Source: Vanessa cardui (taxonomy: Eukaryota; Arthropoda; Insecta; Lepidoptera; Nymphalidae). From it: 64,000 nucleotides of DNA. The notes beneath the pieces are model-generated. The model was not told where the DNA came from. It made no database searches and was given only the letters and a program-made list of their open reading frames with translations. A program made the position numbers and the translations under genes. Location: positions 3,224,803-3,288,802 of the forward strand of contig NC_061129.1 in NCBI RefSeq assembly GCF_905220365.1. The letters are read 5' to 3'. Shown piece after piece: positions 9,407 to 20,504 of this stretch (the first letter of the stretch is position 1; every line of letters starts with the position of its first letter).

Positions 9407-11934
9407 TTAGCGCAAAGCTTCCAGGTAAACTATATTGAAAGTTGACCCGTCCGGCACGTGAACATAAAGATTTCTAGAACTGCTAACACGGGAAAGAGCA
9501 ACGTATAACTGACCATGAGAGAAACAACTGACACCGAGATCTACTCCGGCAACATGAAAAGTCTGCCCTTGAGCCTTATTAATTGTCATTGCATAACACA
9601 CCGAAACTGGGAATTGCGTCCTTTTAAATTGGAATGGAAAATTATTTGGTATTAAGGGTATTCTGGGAATAAAGACGGTTTCTCCTGCACCGCAACCTGT
9701 TAAAATTTGAGCCTCGATTATATTTTGTTGCAACTGGGTTACTTTTAGTCGAGTTCCATTGCAAAGTTTTGGTGGTCTTAAATTTCGGAGTAGAATAATC
9801 GGAATGCCAATTTTTAAACAAATTTCGTGAGAAGGAAGTCCGGGCATATTTAAAGAATTTAAAAATTCTATCGGATAATTAATAGTTTCTTGTTCATCGA
9901 CCATTCTATTTATTGATCTATAAACTTTGCTTTCCCCCTGTATGTTCGACAGTATTTTGATATTAATCTCAGTTGCCTGATCATTGCGAGGAGTTAAAAT
10001 AGATCTTTCGCATAGCCAAGAATTGTCCCTATTCAATATATTTGTTACGTCACCGTAAACTGACGATATAAGATGTGATTGAGATTGCACTATACAACAT
10101 AATTCAGGCGTCAGAATAAGTTTTCCTTGGTGTAGTTGTGGATAGGTACCTTCACCAATCTTTAATAATGTATCAGAAAATTGACTATCATCCGGGTTAT
10201 CTCCAGTTCTCACTTGCATGTTTATAGTCAAATGCACCGACTGTATATCACGCCACAAATAAGAGCTTTTCAGGCAAGCCCTAACCTCATCAGCTCGGGT
10301 TCCCCGTGGTATTACCGGTAAGGTTTGTCGGAAATCGCCACAAAATAAAACCGTGATACCGCCCATTGGTCGATCATTTTGTCTTATATCCCTTAAAGTT
10401 CTATCTACTGCTTCTACTGCTTTTCAATGGGCCATCGTACATTCATCCCATATGATTAAATTACACTCGCGTAATACCTTAGCTTTGTCACTATTTCTTG
10501 AAATACTACAGGTTGGACTTTCCGTGCAATCTAAATCAATTGGTATTTTGAACATTGTGTGAGCCGTTTTACCTCCTGGTAGCAATGTTGCAGCTATCCC
10601 GGATGAAGCTACGGCAAGAGCTATTTTACGTTAATTTCGAACATAAGCCAATATTAATTTAGTCAAAAAGGTCTTTCCAGTTCCTCCAGGTGCATCTAAA
10701 AACCATATTGTTCCCAAATTATTTTGGACACTTCTGCACACGCGATCATAAACTGAACGTTGTTCTGCAGTCATTATTGGGATACCGTTTTCTAATGTTG
10801 TCAGCAGTTCCATTAAGTTGTAGCTAATCTCTGCGGAATATTCCCTATTAGTTACTTCTCCGACTGAGGTTGGTGTTGGCAAACCATATTCACATAGTGA
10901 TTTACCGCCAACTGCTGTTAACTCATCCTGAAGAGCTAATAAGCACTGATTTATGGCAAGATCACGGAAATTATCATTAGTTGTGCCTTCATCGTTGTTA
11001 GATATATTTCTAAGAAAGTCTTCTGAAAATTTGTTTTTATATTTTTCCCATAATTGTACAGCATCTGACAAATTACAAAATGTGAGTAAAGTTACAAATA
11101 AATTACGTAACCGTCTTGGATTATCACTAACACAGGATTCTGCTAAAGCGTCATCCCAATGCTGATCATTTTCTAGCAAATGACGCGCTTGGCAAGCTGC
11201 ATGATAAGTGGGAAAAACAACATCGTCTACTTTTCTCAAATCTATAAATGAGGTTGGTCCTCGCACAGTATGTAATAATAATCGCAAATAGAAACACTCA
11301 GCGTTGTTAGGATGAACGGCGTATACTCTGCCAAGAACATGTTCTTTGAAAATACCTGACTCACCATCTACAGGCCTGCCACGGCGTCTTCGATTAAAGA
11401 CACCTCGTTGCTTATCGTAGGTATAATACGATGGAACTTCCTCATATAAAAGAGATTTTGCAAAATCATCAGTTTGGCAAAGTCGAAAGAATGCTAATAA
11501 AGTTGTTTGTCTAGGGTTCTCTAACCGTTCTGTGACATTTTCGGCGTTGAAATATATACGTTGACCACCTTCAAGATGAACATCCAGATGAGTCACAGGT
11601 GGAAATCTTTCATGAATGTTGAAACTTAAGATCCGCCACACAGCTTCTGAAGAACTTATATATCTGCCTGACTGATATCTTGTAACTTCATCATGTTCAT
11701 TTCTCAAAGCAAATGTAGCTTGGTCACTGCCCTTATTAATGTACTTACAAATATATTTTATTGACTCTACACTATTACACATTTCAACATTTATGTGAGC
11801 TTGAAATGCTCTGGACAACACAGGAGAATACGGAACGACCCACCTATTGTCTAAAATAACCTGTTGTCCAGATACTCGCTTTTCAACAGTGAAACCACCA
11901 GTATCTCTTGAACGGCGACGATATAATGGGTATC
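9407..11934 (-). pseudogene. Helitron Rep/helicase, C-terminal part (Pif1-like helicase), broken
   Basis: One reading frame continues from the BEL insertion point (11934) to the stop at 9407, interrupted by TAA at 10631-10633 and TGA at 10424-10426. Visible parts: the two-tyrosine Rep motif YICKY (about 11743-11757), which would attack DNA together with the HUH motif; Walker A GGTGKT (about 10670-10690); GDFRQ (about 10325); and the C-terminal helicase motif with NKAQGQT and ALSRV. In the family this enzyme nicks, unwinds and copies the element in the nucleus. It is continuous with the frame at 17493-20117 across the insertion. Both stops are substitutions in an otherwise open frame, so the protein could not be made full length. 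Confidence 0.88.
11930..11934. repeat. Target-site duplication GTATC, left copy
   Basis: GTATC directly before the left LTR, repeated at 17493-17497 after the right LTR. Five bases is usual for BEL/Pao integrases. Confidence 0.93.
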
Positions 11935-12153
11935 TGTTAACTTCGGTGTTCTTGTGGACTGTAGGTATTTAGGTTTAGCTTGATTCCTTATTGAAACGAC
12001 TTGTTTTAATTAACACTTTTAATGCTCACGTTAGTTACAGACACGGTGGTTCAATCAATCAATGGCGGACTACAAAAACATTGCCATAGCTAAAAAACTA
12101 GACGCGCAACGCTTACAGACTAAAAAATTATATATTTTGTGTTGCCATAAACA
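11935..12153 (-). repeat. LTR (3' LTR of the BEL/Pao element)
   Basis: 219 bp, on the + strand starting TGTTAAC and ending CCATAAACA, so bounded by TG…CA on either strand. Matches 17274-17492. A GGGGCGGCAG-type purine-rich tract (- strand) adjoins it on the internal side, in the polypurine-tract position. Confidence 0.93.
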
Positions 12154-12673
12154 TACTGCCGCCCCAGGCAATCAAACAATAACAATCCTTTATTTCTACA
12201 TACAGCAGAATCTAAAGGTAAAAACGATACATGCAAATGAGTCTTAATGCTATGTAACTTAGATGTAACTTATATACTAATACAACCTTAGGAAGGAATG
12301 TAACGCGAATCTAGGGATCTAAATGATACTGTAAGTGAGTCCAAGTGATATGTAACTTAAATTACTATAACTTATTCTAATTCAACCTAGTAGGTAGGCA
12401 TGTAAAGCGAAATTTACGAATCTATAGGATACATAGAAGTGAATCCATATGTTATGTACTAAACTTACATATAACTTAATCTAATACAACCAGGTAAGGC
12501 ATGTAATATTATGCACTTAGTAACACAATACCTATTACACAACAATAACAGATAAGTATTTTATATTTTTTGTTGAATTAGTTACTACTTTTTATACTTT
12601 TATATAAAAATAGAACACTTATACATGTTACATAGCTAAAATTACAATAAAGACATCTTATTTTATTAGAAAA
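12154..12673 (-). other. BEL/Pao 3' untranslated region
   Basis: AT-rich, non-coding. Three imperfect repeats of about 90 bp, each with an ATGTAAC…TACAACC-like core (12240-12500). Confidence 0.6.
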
Positions 12674-15067
12674 TTACTTTTCAATGGGTAACACACTTAT
12701 GCTTTGCAGTGACCTAGTATATAATTGACCATTAGCTGTTTTTAGCTGCAAGGCTCGAACCTTGCCGTCATTTCCAGGAAATACATCCACTACTCGTGCC
12801 ATGGGCCACGCCAGCGGAGGAACATTCGCTTCTCTCATGAGTACAAGTGCACCTACAGTTACATTAGGCATAGATTTACACCACTTATTTCTATTCTGCA
12901 AAGTATTTAAATAATATTTATACCAAGCTTTCCAAAACCTTTGTTGTAATTGTATACATTGTTGCCAGAACCCCAGTCTATTTACTTTGGTTTCAGAAAT
13001 ATCTACCTCAGGGTACATAGTTAATGCTGTACCTATAAGGAAGTGTCCCGGAGTCAGGTAACAGTAATCATTGACATCCTCAGAGAGAGGTAAAATGGGG
13101 CGCGAATTAAGCACTGCCTCTATCTGACATAAAACAGTATGTAACTGTTCATAAGTTAATGCAGCATCTAAAACAATTCTTTTTAAATGGTACTTCATAC
13201 TTTTCACAGCCGCCTCTGCAAGCCCTGCAAATACCGGTGCATAACTAGGCGTGAAATGAAATTGGATACCTTCTTTCGCGGCATAAGCTTGCACAAGCGT
13301 CTGGTGAGCAGCGGAACTATTAAGCTTGTACAGCTCAGCTAACTGGTTCCTTGCCCCACGAAAACAACCACCGTTATCGCAGAATACGTCGCTGGGCAAA
13401 CCACGTCTACTGATGAACCTTTTGAAAGATGCTAGAAATGCATCAGTTGACAAATCTGAGGTCAACTCTAAGTGAATTGCCTTCGTGACAAAGCATACAT
13501 ATATGCATACATAACCTTTACTGACTATGGCTTTCCTTACACGCGAATTTTTAACTTGGATTGGCCCAGCGAAGTCCATGCCCACTTTTTGAAACGGCCT
13601 GCATGACGTCACGCGGTGTTGAGGCAAGGATCCCATCAACTGCTTCGCTGCACCAGCCTTCAGCCTAAAACAAACCAAGCATTTATGAGTCACTTTTTTG
13701 ACTTGTCGCATGCCATTAATTAGCCAGTATTTTTGATTTAAGTTAGCTAGGAGTGACTTAGGTCCAGCATGTAATAACCTAACATGCTCACTCTGTATAA
13801 TAAGCTCAGTTATTCGCGATTTTCGAGGTAAAATGATAGGATGTTTTTGTGCAATTGGTATATCAGAATTGACTAAACGACCTCCTACTCTTATCAGGCC
13901 ATCTGTATCAATGAATGGATATAATTTTTGCAGTGGCCCTCGCACGGAGTTACCTTTCTGTAAAGAGTCTTTCTCTTCACAATAATGTATTGATTGCTCA
14001 TGTTTAATTATTGAGTGCAGCGCATGTTGCAACTCATTAGGACTGAGACTGCCTCGAAGTTTTGTTTTCTCTTTTAAGTTGCGACAAAATCTTTGCACAT
14101 ATGCAATTACCCTGGTCATCTTTCCTATGTCTGAATATTTATTTATTACTATAAATATGTTGTGCTGTGTACGTGCTGTCAAGACAACTTTAGCCGGAGG
14201 AGTGAGCGGTAACTTCACCTTCACTTCAGGTAAGTTTTCAGGTAAAACTATTTTCGTATTATTAAATTCGTACCTTGACTGCAGAAACTTCGGTCCCTTC
14301 CACCAGAGGGCGCAAGTCGGAAGCTCCTGAGGGCTGATGCCTCTACTAATCAAATCAGCAGGATTCTCTGCAGAAGCCACATACAGCCAGCGCCATCTAT
14401 CGGTTTTTTGCTGAATTACCGCCACTCTGTTCGCTACATAGGCTTGTAATCTAGTGAGTTCAGTTTGAATCCAAGCCAAAGTTATTTTGGAGTCGGTAAA
14501 TAGGTATACATCATCAATTTGAATATTTTTATGCAAGGTGTCATAAACTCTCTCTATTAAAATGGAAAGTAGCAATGCAGCATTAAGCTCCAGCCTGGGT
14601 ATTGTTAATGCGTTCGCCCGTGGGTTTACTCGCGACTTCGAACAGAGTAAAGATAATTCAGCCTTACCTGTTTTGTCGACCACGCGTAGGTATATGCAGC
14701 ACCCGTACCCCGTCGTGCTGGAGGCATCCGCGAAGCCAATCAGCTGGACTGCTGCCGCATTGATGGTTGGGATGTGCCTGTCTAAATGGATAGGATGCAT
14801 GGCAGCTAAGCTTCTAGCAAATTGAAGCCATTCGTCAACTAGCTCATTAGGTATATGTTCATCCCATCCAATATTATATGACCATATTTTTTGCATTATA
14901 CTTTTTGCCTTAATTACAATTGGACTAGCAAAACCCATGGGATCATAGAACTTCGATATATAGCTAAGAACTCCTCTTTTTGTCATTGTATGTTCATCAA
15001 ATGGTTCTGGGCTGTCTATTTTAAAACAATCCTTTTGAACATCAAGTGTAAGCCCCAAAGCCTTCAT
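12674..15067 (-). pseudogene. BEL/Pao Pol, RNase H and integrase part, lacking the RT palm
   Basis: 797-codon open frame. It opens with the RT connection region (KALGL motif). RNase H acidic residues D114, E160, D192 and D238 are present in GFADAS, RLELN, FTDSK and PADLISRG contexts. The integrase zinc motif H428-H433-C463-C466 and catalytic D498 (GMDFAGP), D564 and E618 follow, then the C-terminal domain usual in BEL elements. In complete relatives the RT fingers and palm with the YxDD box come before this point. Here protease and connection are directly joined, so about 1 kb is deleted. Enzymes of the integrase step look intact, but this copy cannot reverse transcribe itself. Confidence 0.88.
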
Positions 15068-15680
15068 ATTGTAGTTGCTGGTTGTCTAGGTCACTGCATG
15101 CATGTGAGCGCTGAGGTTCCTCAAGCGGCAGGAGGACCTGGCAAAAGATATCAGCACCTATTAGCATGTTTATTTCTGAAGGTTGGTTAAAAGTTGTATC
15201 TGCTAATGTGATACCAGCAGGGATTTGTATGTCTTCTAGGCTGACTGGTGATTGAGGTAAGTTACAAGTGATTTTATCTACCACGTGACAGTTAACTAGA
15301 GTGTTAAATTGGGATGTCAAAGAATTTACTTTTAATGGGATACAATAGCTGACTTTATTCTGGCTCTCTGTCACACCAATGAGGTTAATATCATTTCGCT
15401 TAGGAGTATATCCTAAGACTTTCACTGCCTTTGTCGTGATCAGTGACACCTGAGAACCTGTGTCTAGTATGCACTTTATATGCACTTCTCGCCCATCTTT
15501 TGCAAACACCTTTACGCGTGCTGTGGGAAGTAAAATATTATTAGCAGAGTCCCCAGATAGGAGGACCACTGGGCCTGGACTACCCTTTTCATCGAGATGT
15601 AGCAGTGTGTGATGACTTTTCTTGCACTGCCCACACCTAAAGTGGTATTTACACTTGCCAGAGTGTGAATTTAAACACAC
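15042..15680 (-). pseudogene. BEL/Pao aspartic protease with preceding zinc-knuckle region
   Basis: 212 codons. CxxC/H-type nucleocapsid residues lie at the start (C10, C16, C19 region) and the retroviral-type protease signature DTGS is at 73-76, with the second half (IGAD) near 175. It overlaps the end of gag by ten bases in another frame. In the family gag, protease and pol are one frame. A one-base slip in an AG-repeat near 15712-15721 probably split them. The C-terminal 25 codons run into the pol remnant across the RT deletion. Confidence 0.82.
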
Positions 15681-16753
15681 GTTGCATAAGCTTTTTGATT
15701 TTGCGAAGGCAACTCTCTCTTCGCTGTTTTCAATTTAAACTTTGGACAAGTGTATAATTTGTGATCTGCACACTTACAATAGAGGCACTCCATCGCTGTC
15801 TTGGCTGCCGTTGCTAGGGCTACCTTATTTTTGGCTGGTATTGCTGCACCTTGCCGCTTCCCACCTTCTGCTGCTTCTGTTGTGTTCTCTAGAGCGAGAG
15901 CACGCTTATCCAAGTAAGCCAAAAAATCCTCAACCGTAGGGTCATGCTCTTGATCACGCTCCAGCTGATAAGAGCGGGAGCTGTAGAGGTCCAGCTTACG
16001 CACCAAGATGCCCAGAAGAATAGGGTCCCAGTTGTCCACCTCTGCCTTCAGGTTGCGCAGAGCACTTAGCGTCTGCCTCACTATGGAAACAAAATTCCTA
16101 ATCTCATTTGCACTAGGGAACTTGGCAAACTTGTCCAAGTCTAAGAGAGTATTTACATGCTCATTTACAATTTTATATTTGTTATAAAATCGCTTTTCTA
16201 ATAATTGCAACGCACTATCATAACTTTCACTAACAAGAGGAAGATTACTAATTAATTCGTAAGGGGGGCCCTGGAGGAATGATCGCAGGTAATAGAGCTT
16301 TTGAACTTTGTCCAAGGAAGTGTCGCTGTGGATTACAGATTTGAACATTTCGATAAAGTTAACATACTCGGAATATTTACCAGTAAAATTAGGAATATTA
16401 ATATGGGGTAATCTTATTTTGGAAACGACACTGTTACCTGACTCCGAGGTTGTCCCTTCCTTTTTATTACATTTAGATTTTATATTTTCGTTTAAAACAG
16501 TGAGACAATGGAAATATTTGTTTTCCATGTCTTCAACATTTTCATTGTCAGACGAATCTAATGCCAAGATCTCTTTGTTATAAACTTCGTACTCTTTAAA
16601 AACAGCTAATAATCTATCCCTTTTCGTTATTAACGCTTCAAGTGAGCTTACAATTAATTCGTTCGAATCGGCTATGAAAGAATAAAGTCTAGAGATCGTA
16701 CCTTTGGAGTATCCCCTACTCACTCGCAATTTCTTTAACATATTATCATCCAT
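15671..16753 (-). CDS. BEL/Pao Gag
   Basis: 360 codons starting MDDNMLKK at 16753. It contains the long helical capsid-type region typical of BEL Gag (PNFTGKYSEYVNF-like motif near 120-135) and a CCHC zinc knuckle (C-x2-C-x4-H-x4-C) near residue 325. It would form the particle that packages element RNA. The last 14 codons are likely out of frame owing to the slip near 15712-15721. Nothing host-like. Confidence 0.85.
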   Translation of the reverse strand: MDDNMLKKLRVSRGYSKGTISRLYSFIADSNELIVSSLEALITKRDRLLAVFKEYEVYNKEILALDSSDNENVEDMENKYFHCLTVLNENIKSKCNKKEGTTSESGNSVVSKIRLPHINIPNFTGKYSEYVNFIEMFKSVIHSDTSLDKVQKLYYLRSFLQGPPYELISNLPLVSESYDSALQLLEKRFYNKYKIVNEHVNTLLDLDKFAKFPSANEIRNFVSIVRQTLSALRNLKAEVDNWDPILLGILVRKLDLYSSRSYQLERDQEHDPTVEDFLAYLDKRALALENTTEAAEGGKRQGAAIPAKNKVALATAAKTAMECLYCKCADHKLYTCPKFKLKTAKRELPSQNQKAYATCV

Positions 16754-17255
16754 CTTGACAGCTAATTAATTTGCGCACTTGTAATTAATACTTAATACAA
16801 TTATACAATATATTTTTGTGACTAAAAGCAAAATTAATCCTTTAACACGAACTCGGACGCCATTCGACGCCACTAGTATACTGGCAAATTGAAGAAATCG
16901 CGCCGTTGACTGTAGGCGTTGAAACTTGAAAACGATGCGCCGTCGCCGTGTGTGCTCTCTTTCACTCTCCCTCGAAAGTCTATCTTGCTGTCCTTTTCGC
17001 ACTCGCAGATGATTCTTAAAATGGCCGATCGATTTTTTCTTAGAATTATTGGAATTTCTTGAACAAATATGTATGCTGGATTCTTGAAGTACCTACGGAT
17101 TTTATTGTTCTCGCAGCAATCGATACTTGATAATTATTAGTGCAAGTATATGCCGAAAATCCGTATGTTCCACCTTGGCCGCCTCCTGTGGCGTCGCGTG
17201 TCCACGCCGTATGATAATCGCTGTGAGAAGTGTTTGTGTTTTCGCTGCAAATACT
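16754..17255 (-). other. BEL/Pao 5' leader
   Basis: Non-coding leader between primer-binding site and gag. Short open frames at 16766-17002 and 17046-17273 have no recognisable content. Confidence 0.6.
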
Positions 17256-17273
17256 GTCGGCTCGAAGGACCAA
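17256..17273 (-). promoter_or_regulatory. Primer-binding site of the BEL/Pao element
   Basis: On the - strand TTGGTCCTTCGAGCC directly follows the 5' LTR. Its complement looks like the 3' end of a tRNA (…GGCTCGAAGGACCA), with CCA at the end. The tRNA identity was not determined. Confidence 0.7.
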
Positions 17274-17492
17274 TGTTAACTTCGGTGTTCTTGTGGACTG
17301 TAGGTATTTAGGTTTAGCTTGATTCCTTATTGAAACGACTTGTTTTAATTAACACTTTTAATGCTCACGTTAGTTACAGACACGGTGGTTCAATCAATCA
17401 ATGGCGGACTACAAAAACATTGCCATAGCTAAAAAACTAGACGCGCAACGCTTACAGACTAAAAAATTATATATTTTGTGTTGCCATAAACA
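17274..17492 (-). repeat. LTR (5' LTR of the BEL/Pao element)
   Basis: 219 bp copy of 11935-12153, followed by the GTATC target duplication at 17493-17497. It would contain the element promoter. Confidence 0.93.
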
Positions 17493-20117
17493 GTATCCAT
17501 CATGTCCTGTTACAGTTTCATCCACTAAGGCTTTTGGATATCTTTTAGTGCAACGACCGTCTTGCATGCAAGGAGAATTTCCGTTAAATACACCACATGG
17601 ACCATGTATCATATGAGATTTAACAATGTCGTATAACTCAGGATCTGCAATCGGACTTGGAATTTCAGCACTGATTAAACTGTCTACATCATTAGGTCGA
17701 ACCTTATCTTTTAACCAAACCAGGATATGTGCGTGGGGTAAGCCGCGTTTTTGCCATTCAACACTATACATGTAACATAATACTTCTCCAAAAATGTTAT
17801 CTTTGGTAAGTAGATCTATCATTGATTTTAATTTTAAATGAAAAACTCTTGCGATGATATCATGACGGTCATGCGGTGCTTGACCCTCAAGAAGCTCCCG
17901 AGTGATTTCATCCCACTTAGGATTGGTAGTTACAGTAATAAATAAGTCGGGACGTCCATATTTTCTCACGTAACAAAAAGCATCTTGAGTACGTTCGTGC
18001 ATGTAGCGTGGACCACCAGTAAAAGAAGAGGGCAAAATAACTAAATGGCCCATATTCACCGTATCATTATCTTGCTGCATGGCGTCGCGAAGGTGCACGT
18101 ATTCTTCACCGCGCAGCTGCCTTTGATTAGATCGTATGTAAACTAATCTTTCGGTTTCAATTTTTGCGTACATGTCTACAATAAACTGATTGAATAAGCC
18201 ACGAAAACGTTGCAAGTATACAAACCTATTCCGTCTTACTTGCAAGTGGTAACAGTAAAATTGAAGGCATGAAATCTTTTTATTATAAATAGGTGCGCCT
18301 GTACGCGGATCAGTTTGGTATAAAGCAAAATTATAACCATCTTCCCCTCGACAATATATCAAAGGATATTGCAAACTGTCGTAAGCTCTGTGGGTTTCGT
18401 AAATACGTTGCAAACGATTGTCTCTAGAACGGATAACGATATCACGCCTATCACATTCCTGGTCGACCAATACCACAGCAACTTCATTCGTGGATGGAGC
18501 ATTGTAACGCCCAGGGTGCTCCTGCGTTAGACGCCTATCGGCATTTATAACAATTTTATAATTGTTATCATGATCTCCAGGAAGAGCTTCTAATGCCGAT
18601 TTAAAACTGCATACATACGAATTAACCTGATGCAACATGTTCTGAAGTTGTGAAATGAGTTCAGCATTTAAATTCGGGAAATATTGATTTCTTATATTCG
18701 ACTGTTCGTCGTAGTCGGATACAAAATATATTTGAAGAAACTTAGGTTGGTCTTCAGGCAAAAGAGATCCTATCAAATGGTAAACTTGACCTTGTATCTT
18801 AAAAGTAGGCATGAAAGGACCTTCGGAGATTTGTTGCGCACCAAAGGATGTCATCTGAAATGCACTATTATAAGTGCGAATGTTGTCTAAAAACTGTTTA
18901 GATTGCACATGTTCCCCCAAAAGTAGTGATTTCAAAGGTTCCGGTGGGTCTTCGAATGAAGGCAAATTTATTTTGCCTCCAGAACAACAGAAACCAGCCG
19001 ACTCCTTACTCCACTTTGAAGCATTACAAAAAGAACATACCACGTTCATATCGCCTATTACAGAAGATGATTTGTAATCAATTGTGAGGTTATAAGCAAA
19101 CCCACTTTTATATTTGTCGGACCATGCCACCGTATTTCTAGGTTGGTCTTCTATGTATACATCTAAGTTATTAAGACTATGTCGAAATCTGTCTGCAGTA
19201 AGACGGGCCTCTCGCTGTTCGTCCGTTTCAAGAGACCGAATATTTTCGATTCTTAATCTTTCATTAGACAAACTTATTAATCGTTCTTGTCTCAAAGAAT
19301 TGTAATGTTCGCGTACCGACTCTAGTCGTTGTTCATGCTCATGTTCATCTTCGAGAGATCTAATAATATTGTGGTGCACCCTATCATTTGTCAAACGGTC
19401 TTCATATTGAGTAAAAGTTTCAGATTCTCGAGATAAAATATGACGTTCGCGGTCAGCTGTGAGACGCAATTCCCTCTCAGTGGAGGTTTCTGACTCGCGA
19501 GACAATATATGACGTTCGCGGTCAGCTGTGAGACGCAATTCCCTCTCAGTGAAGGTTTCTGACTCGCGAGACAATATATGACGTTCGCGGTCAGCTGTGA
19601 GACGCAATTCCCTCTCAGTGAAGGTTTCTGACTCGCGAGATAATGCATGCCGTTCGCGGTCAGCTGTGAGACGCAATTCCCTCTCAGTGAAGGTTTCTGA
19701 CTCGCGAGATAATGCATGCCGTTCGCGGTCAGCTGTGAGCCGTAATTCCCTTTCAGTAAATGTTTCAGACTCGCGAGATAAAGTTTGTCGTTCGCGGTCA
19801 GCTGTGAGACGCAATTCTCGCTGTGAAGCAGTTTCAGCTGCTCGGGATAACACATGTTGTTCTCGGTCAATGGTAAGCCTCAGCTCTCGTTGAGAAAAGC
19901 TTTGAGACGCCCGTGATGTAGCTCGTCTCTCTCTGTCAGCTGCTAATCGCATCTCTCTCTCTGAAGAGCTTTCATTAGCTCGAGAAGTTGAGGCACTAAC
20001 TCTCATAGAGTTTAACCGATGTGCTCTTTCCTCTGCCGATTCTTGAGAACGCGCATTTCTCATCCTCTTAGCATCTCTCGAATTTCGAGATAAAGATGGT
20101 CTTTTTTTAGGTGGCAT
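17493..20117 (-). pseudogene. Helitron Rep, N-terminal part with HUH motif
   Basis: Open from ATG at 20117. The frame is truncated by the LTR insertion and runs on to 17409 as nonsense. Residues about 1-330 are a highly charged coiled-coil-like region with 23-residue repeats (RESETFTERELRLTADRER-type). Residues about 480-740 are the Helitron-like N-terminal domain. The Rep endonuclease region follows with FITVTTNPKW near 730 and the HUH motif H795-A-H797 in GLPHAHIL. The catalytic tyrosines lie in the other fragment (9407-11934). Upstream 20118-20500 is AT-rich and contains no recognised promoter. Confidence 0.88.
19440..19830 (-). repeat. 69-bp tandem repeats inside Helitron Rep
   Basis: About five to six units of 69 bp (23 codons) with almost identical DNA in the middle (19460-19730) and more divergent units at both edges, extending to about 19960. 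Because the unit is a multiple of three, the frame stays open. Central units differ by only a few bases, pointing to recent expansion or homogenisation. Confidence 0.92.
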
Positions 20118-20504
20118 TGTGTATTTTCAATCAACAGTAACCAAAGCTACCTTACACTTACGAAACCTATTAATATTATATAATAACTAAATATGGTATA
20201 TAATTAAACACTACTTACATATATAGTAATAATTATATGATATATTTATATAGTAATAATTATTATTATATGATAATTACGAAAATAAACTATTAATATA
20301 ATTAAACACTACCACAATAACTAAAATGCGTACCTACTACTACTTCACTTATAAAGAAATAAAATTTTAACTAATAATATGCTTAGACTAAAAGTCGCGC
20401 TGAAAAGCACGGTTGGTAAATAACAATTATTGTCTGTCAATAAGGTCGAACACTCTAAACGTCTATTCGCATCAACAGCCAAATATTGTATGAAGCTCGC
20501 GCGC
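20118..20504. other. AT-rich sequence upstream of Helitron Rep
   Basis: Likely the Helitron 5' region: TATATAGTAATAATTAT-type repeats at 20210-20300, then unique sequence up to the LINE poly(T). No Helitron 5' terminus could be located. Confidence 0.5.

Larger units (their letters stand above)
11935..17492 (-). mobile_element. BEL/Pao LTR retrotransposon inserted in the Helitron
   Basis: 5558 bp with two 219-bp LTRs, GTATC target duplications, a primer-binding-type sequence beside the 5' LTR, and gag, protease and RNase H/integrase frames on the - strand. The RT palm is missing between protease (ends 15042) and the pol remainder (starts 15067), and gag and protease are now in different frames. 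It interrupts the Helitron frame in the middle of a codon and leaves that frame otherwise continuous, so it inserted into an already placed Helitron. LTRs look identical or nearly so by eye, implying a fairly recent insertion. Confidence 0.93.

Noticed and set aside
19440..19830. CRISPR-like array
   Set aside because: The 69-bp units are contiguous without spacers, lie inside a Helitron reading frame, and the genome is eukaryotic.
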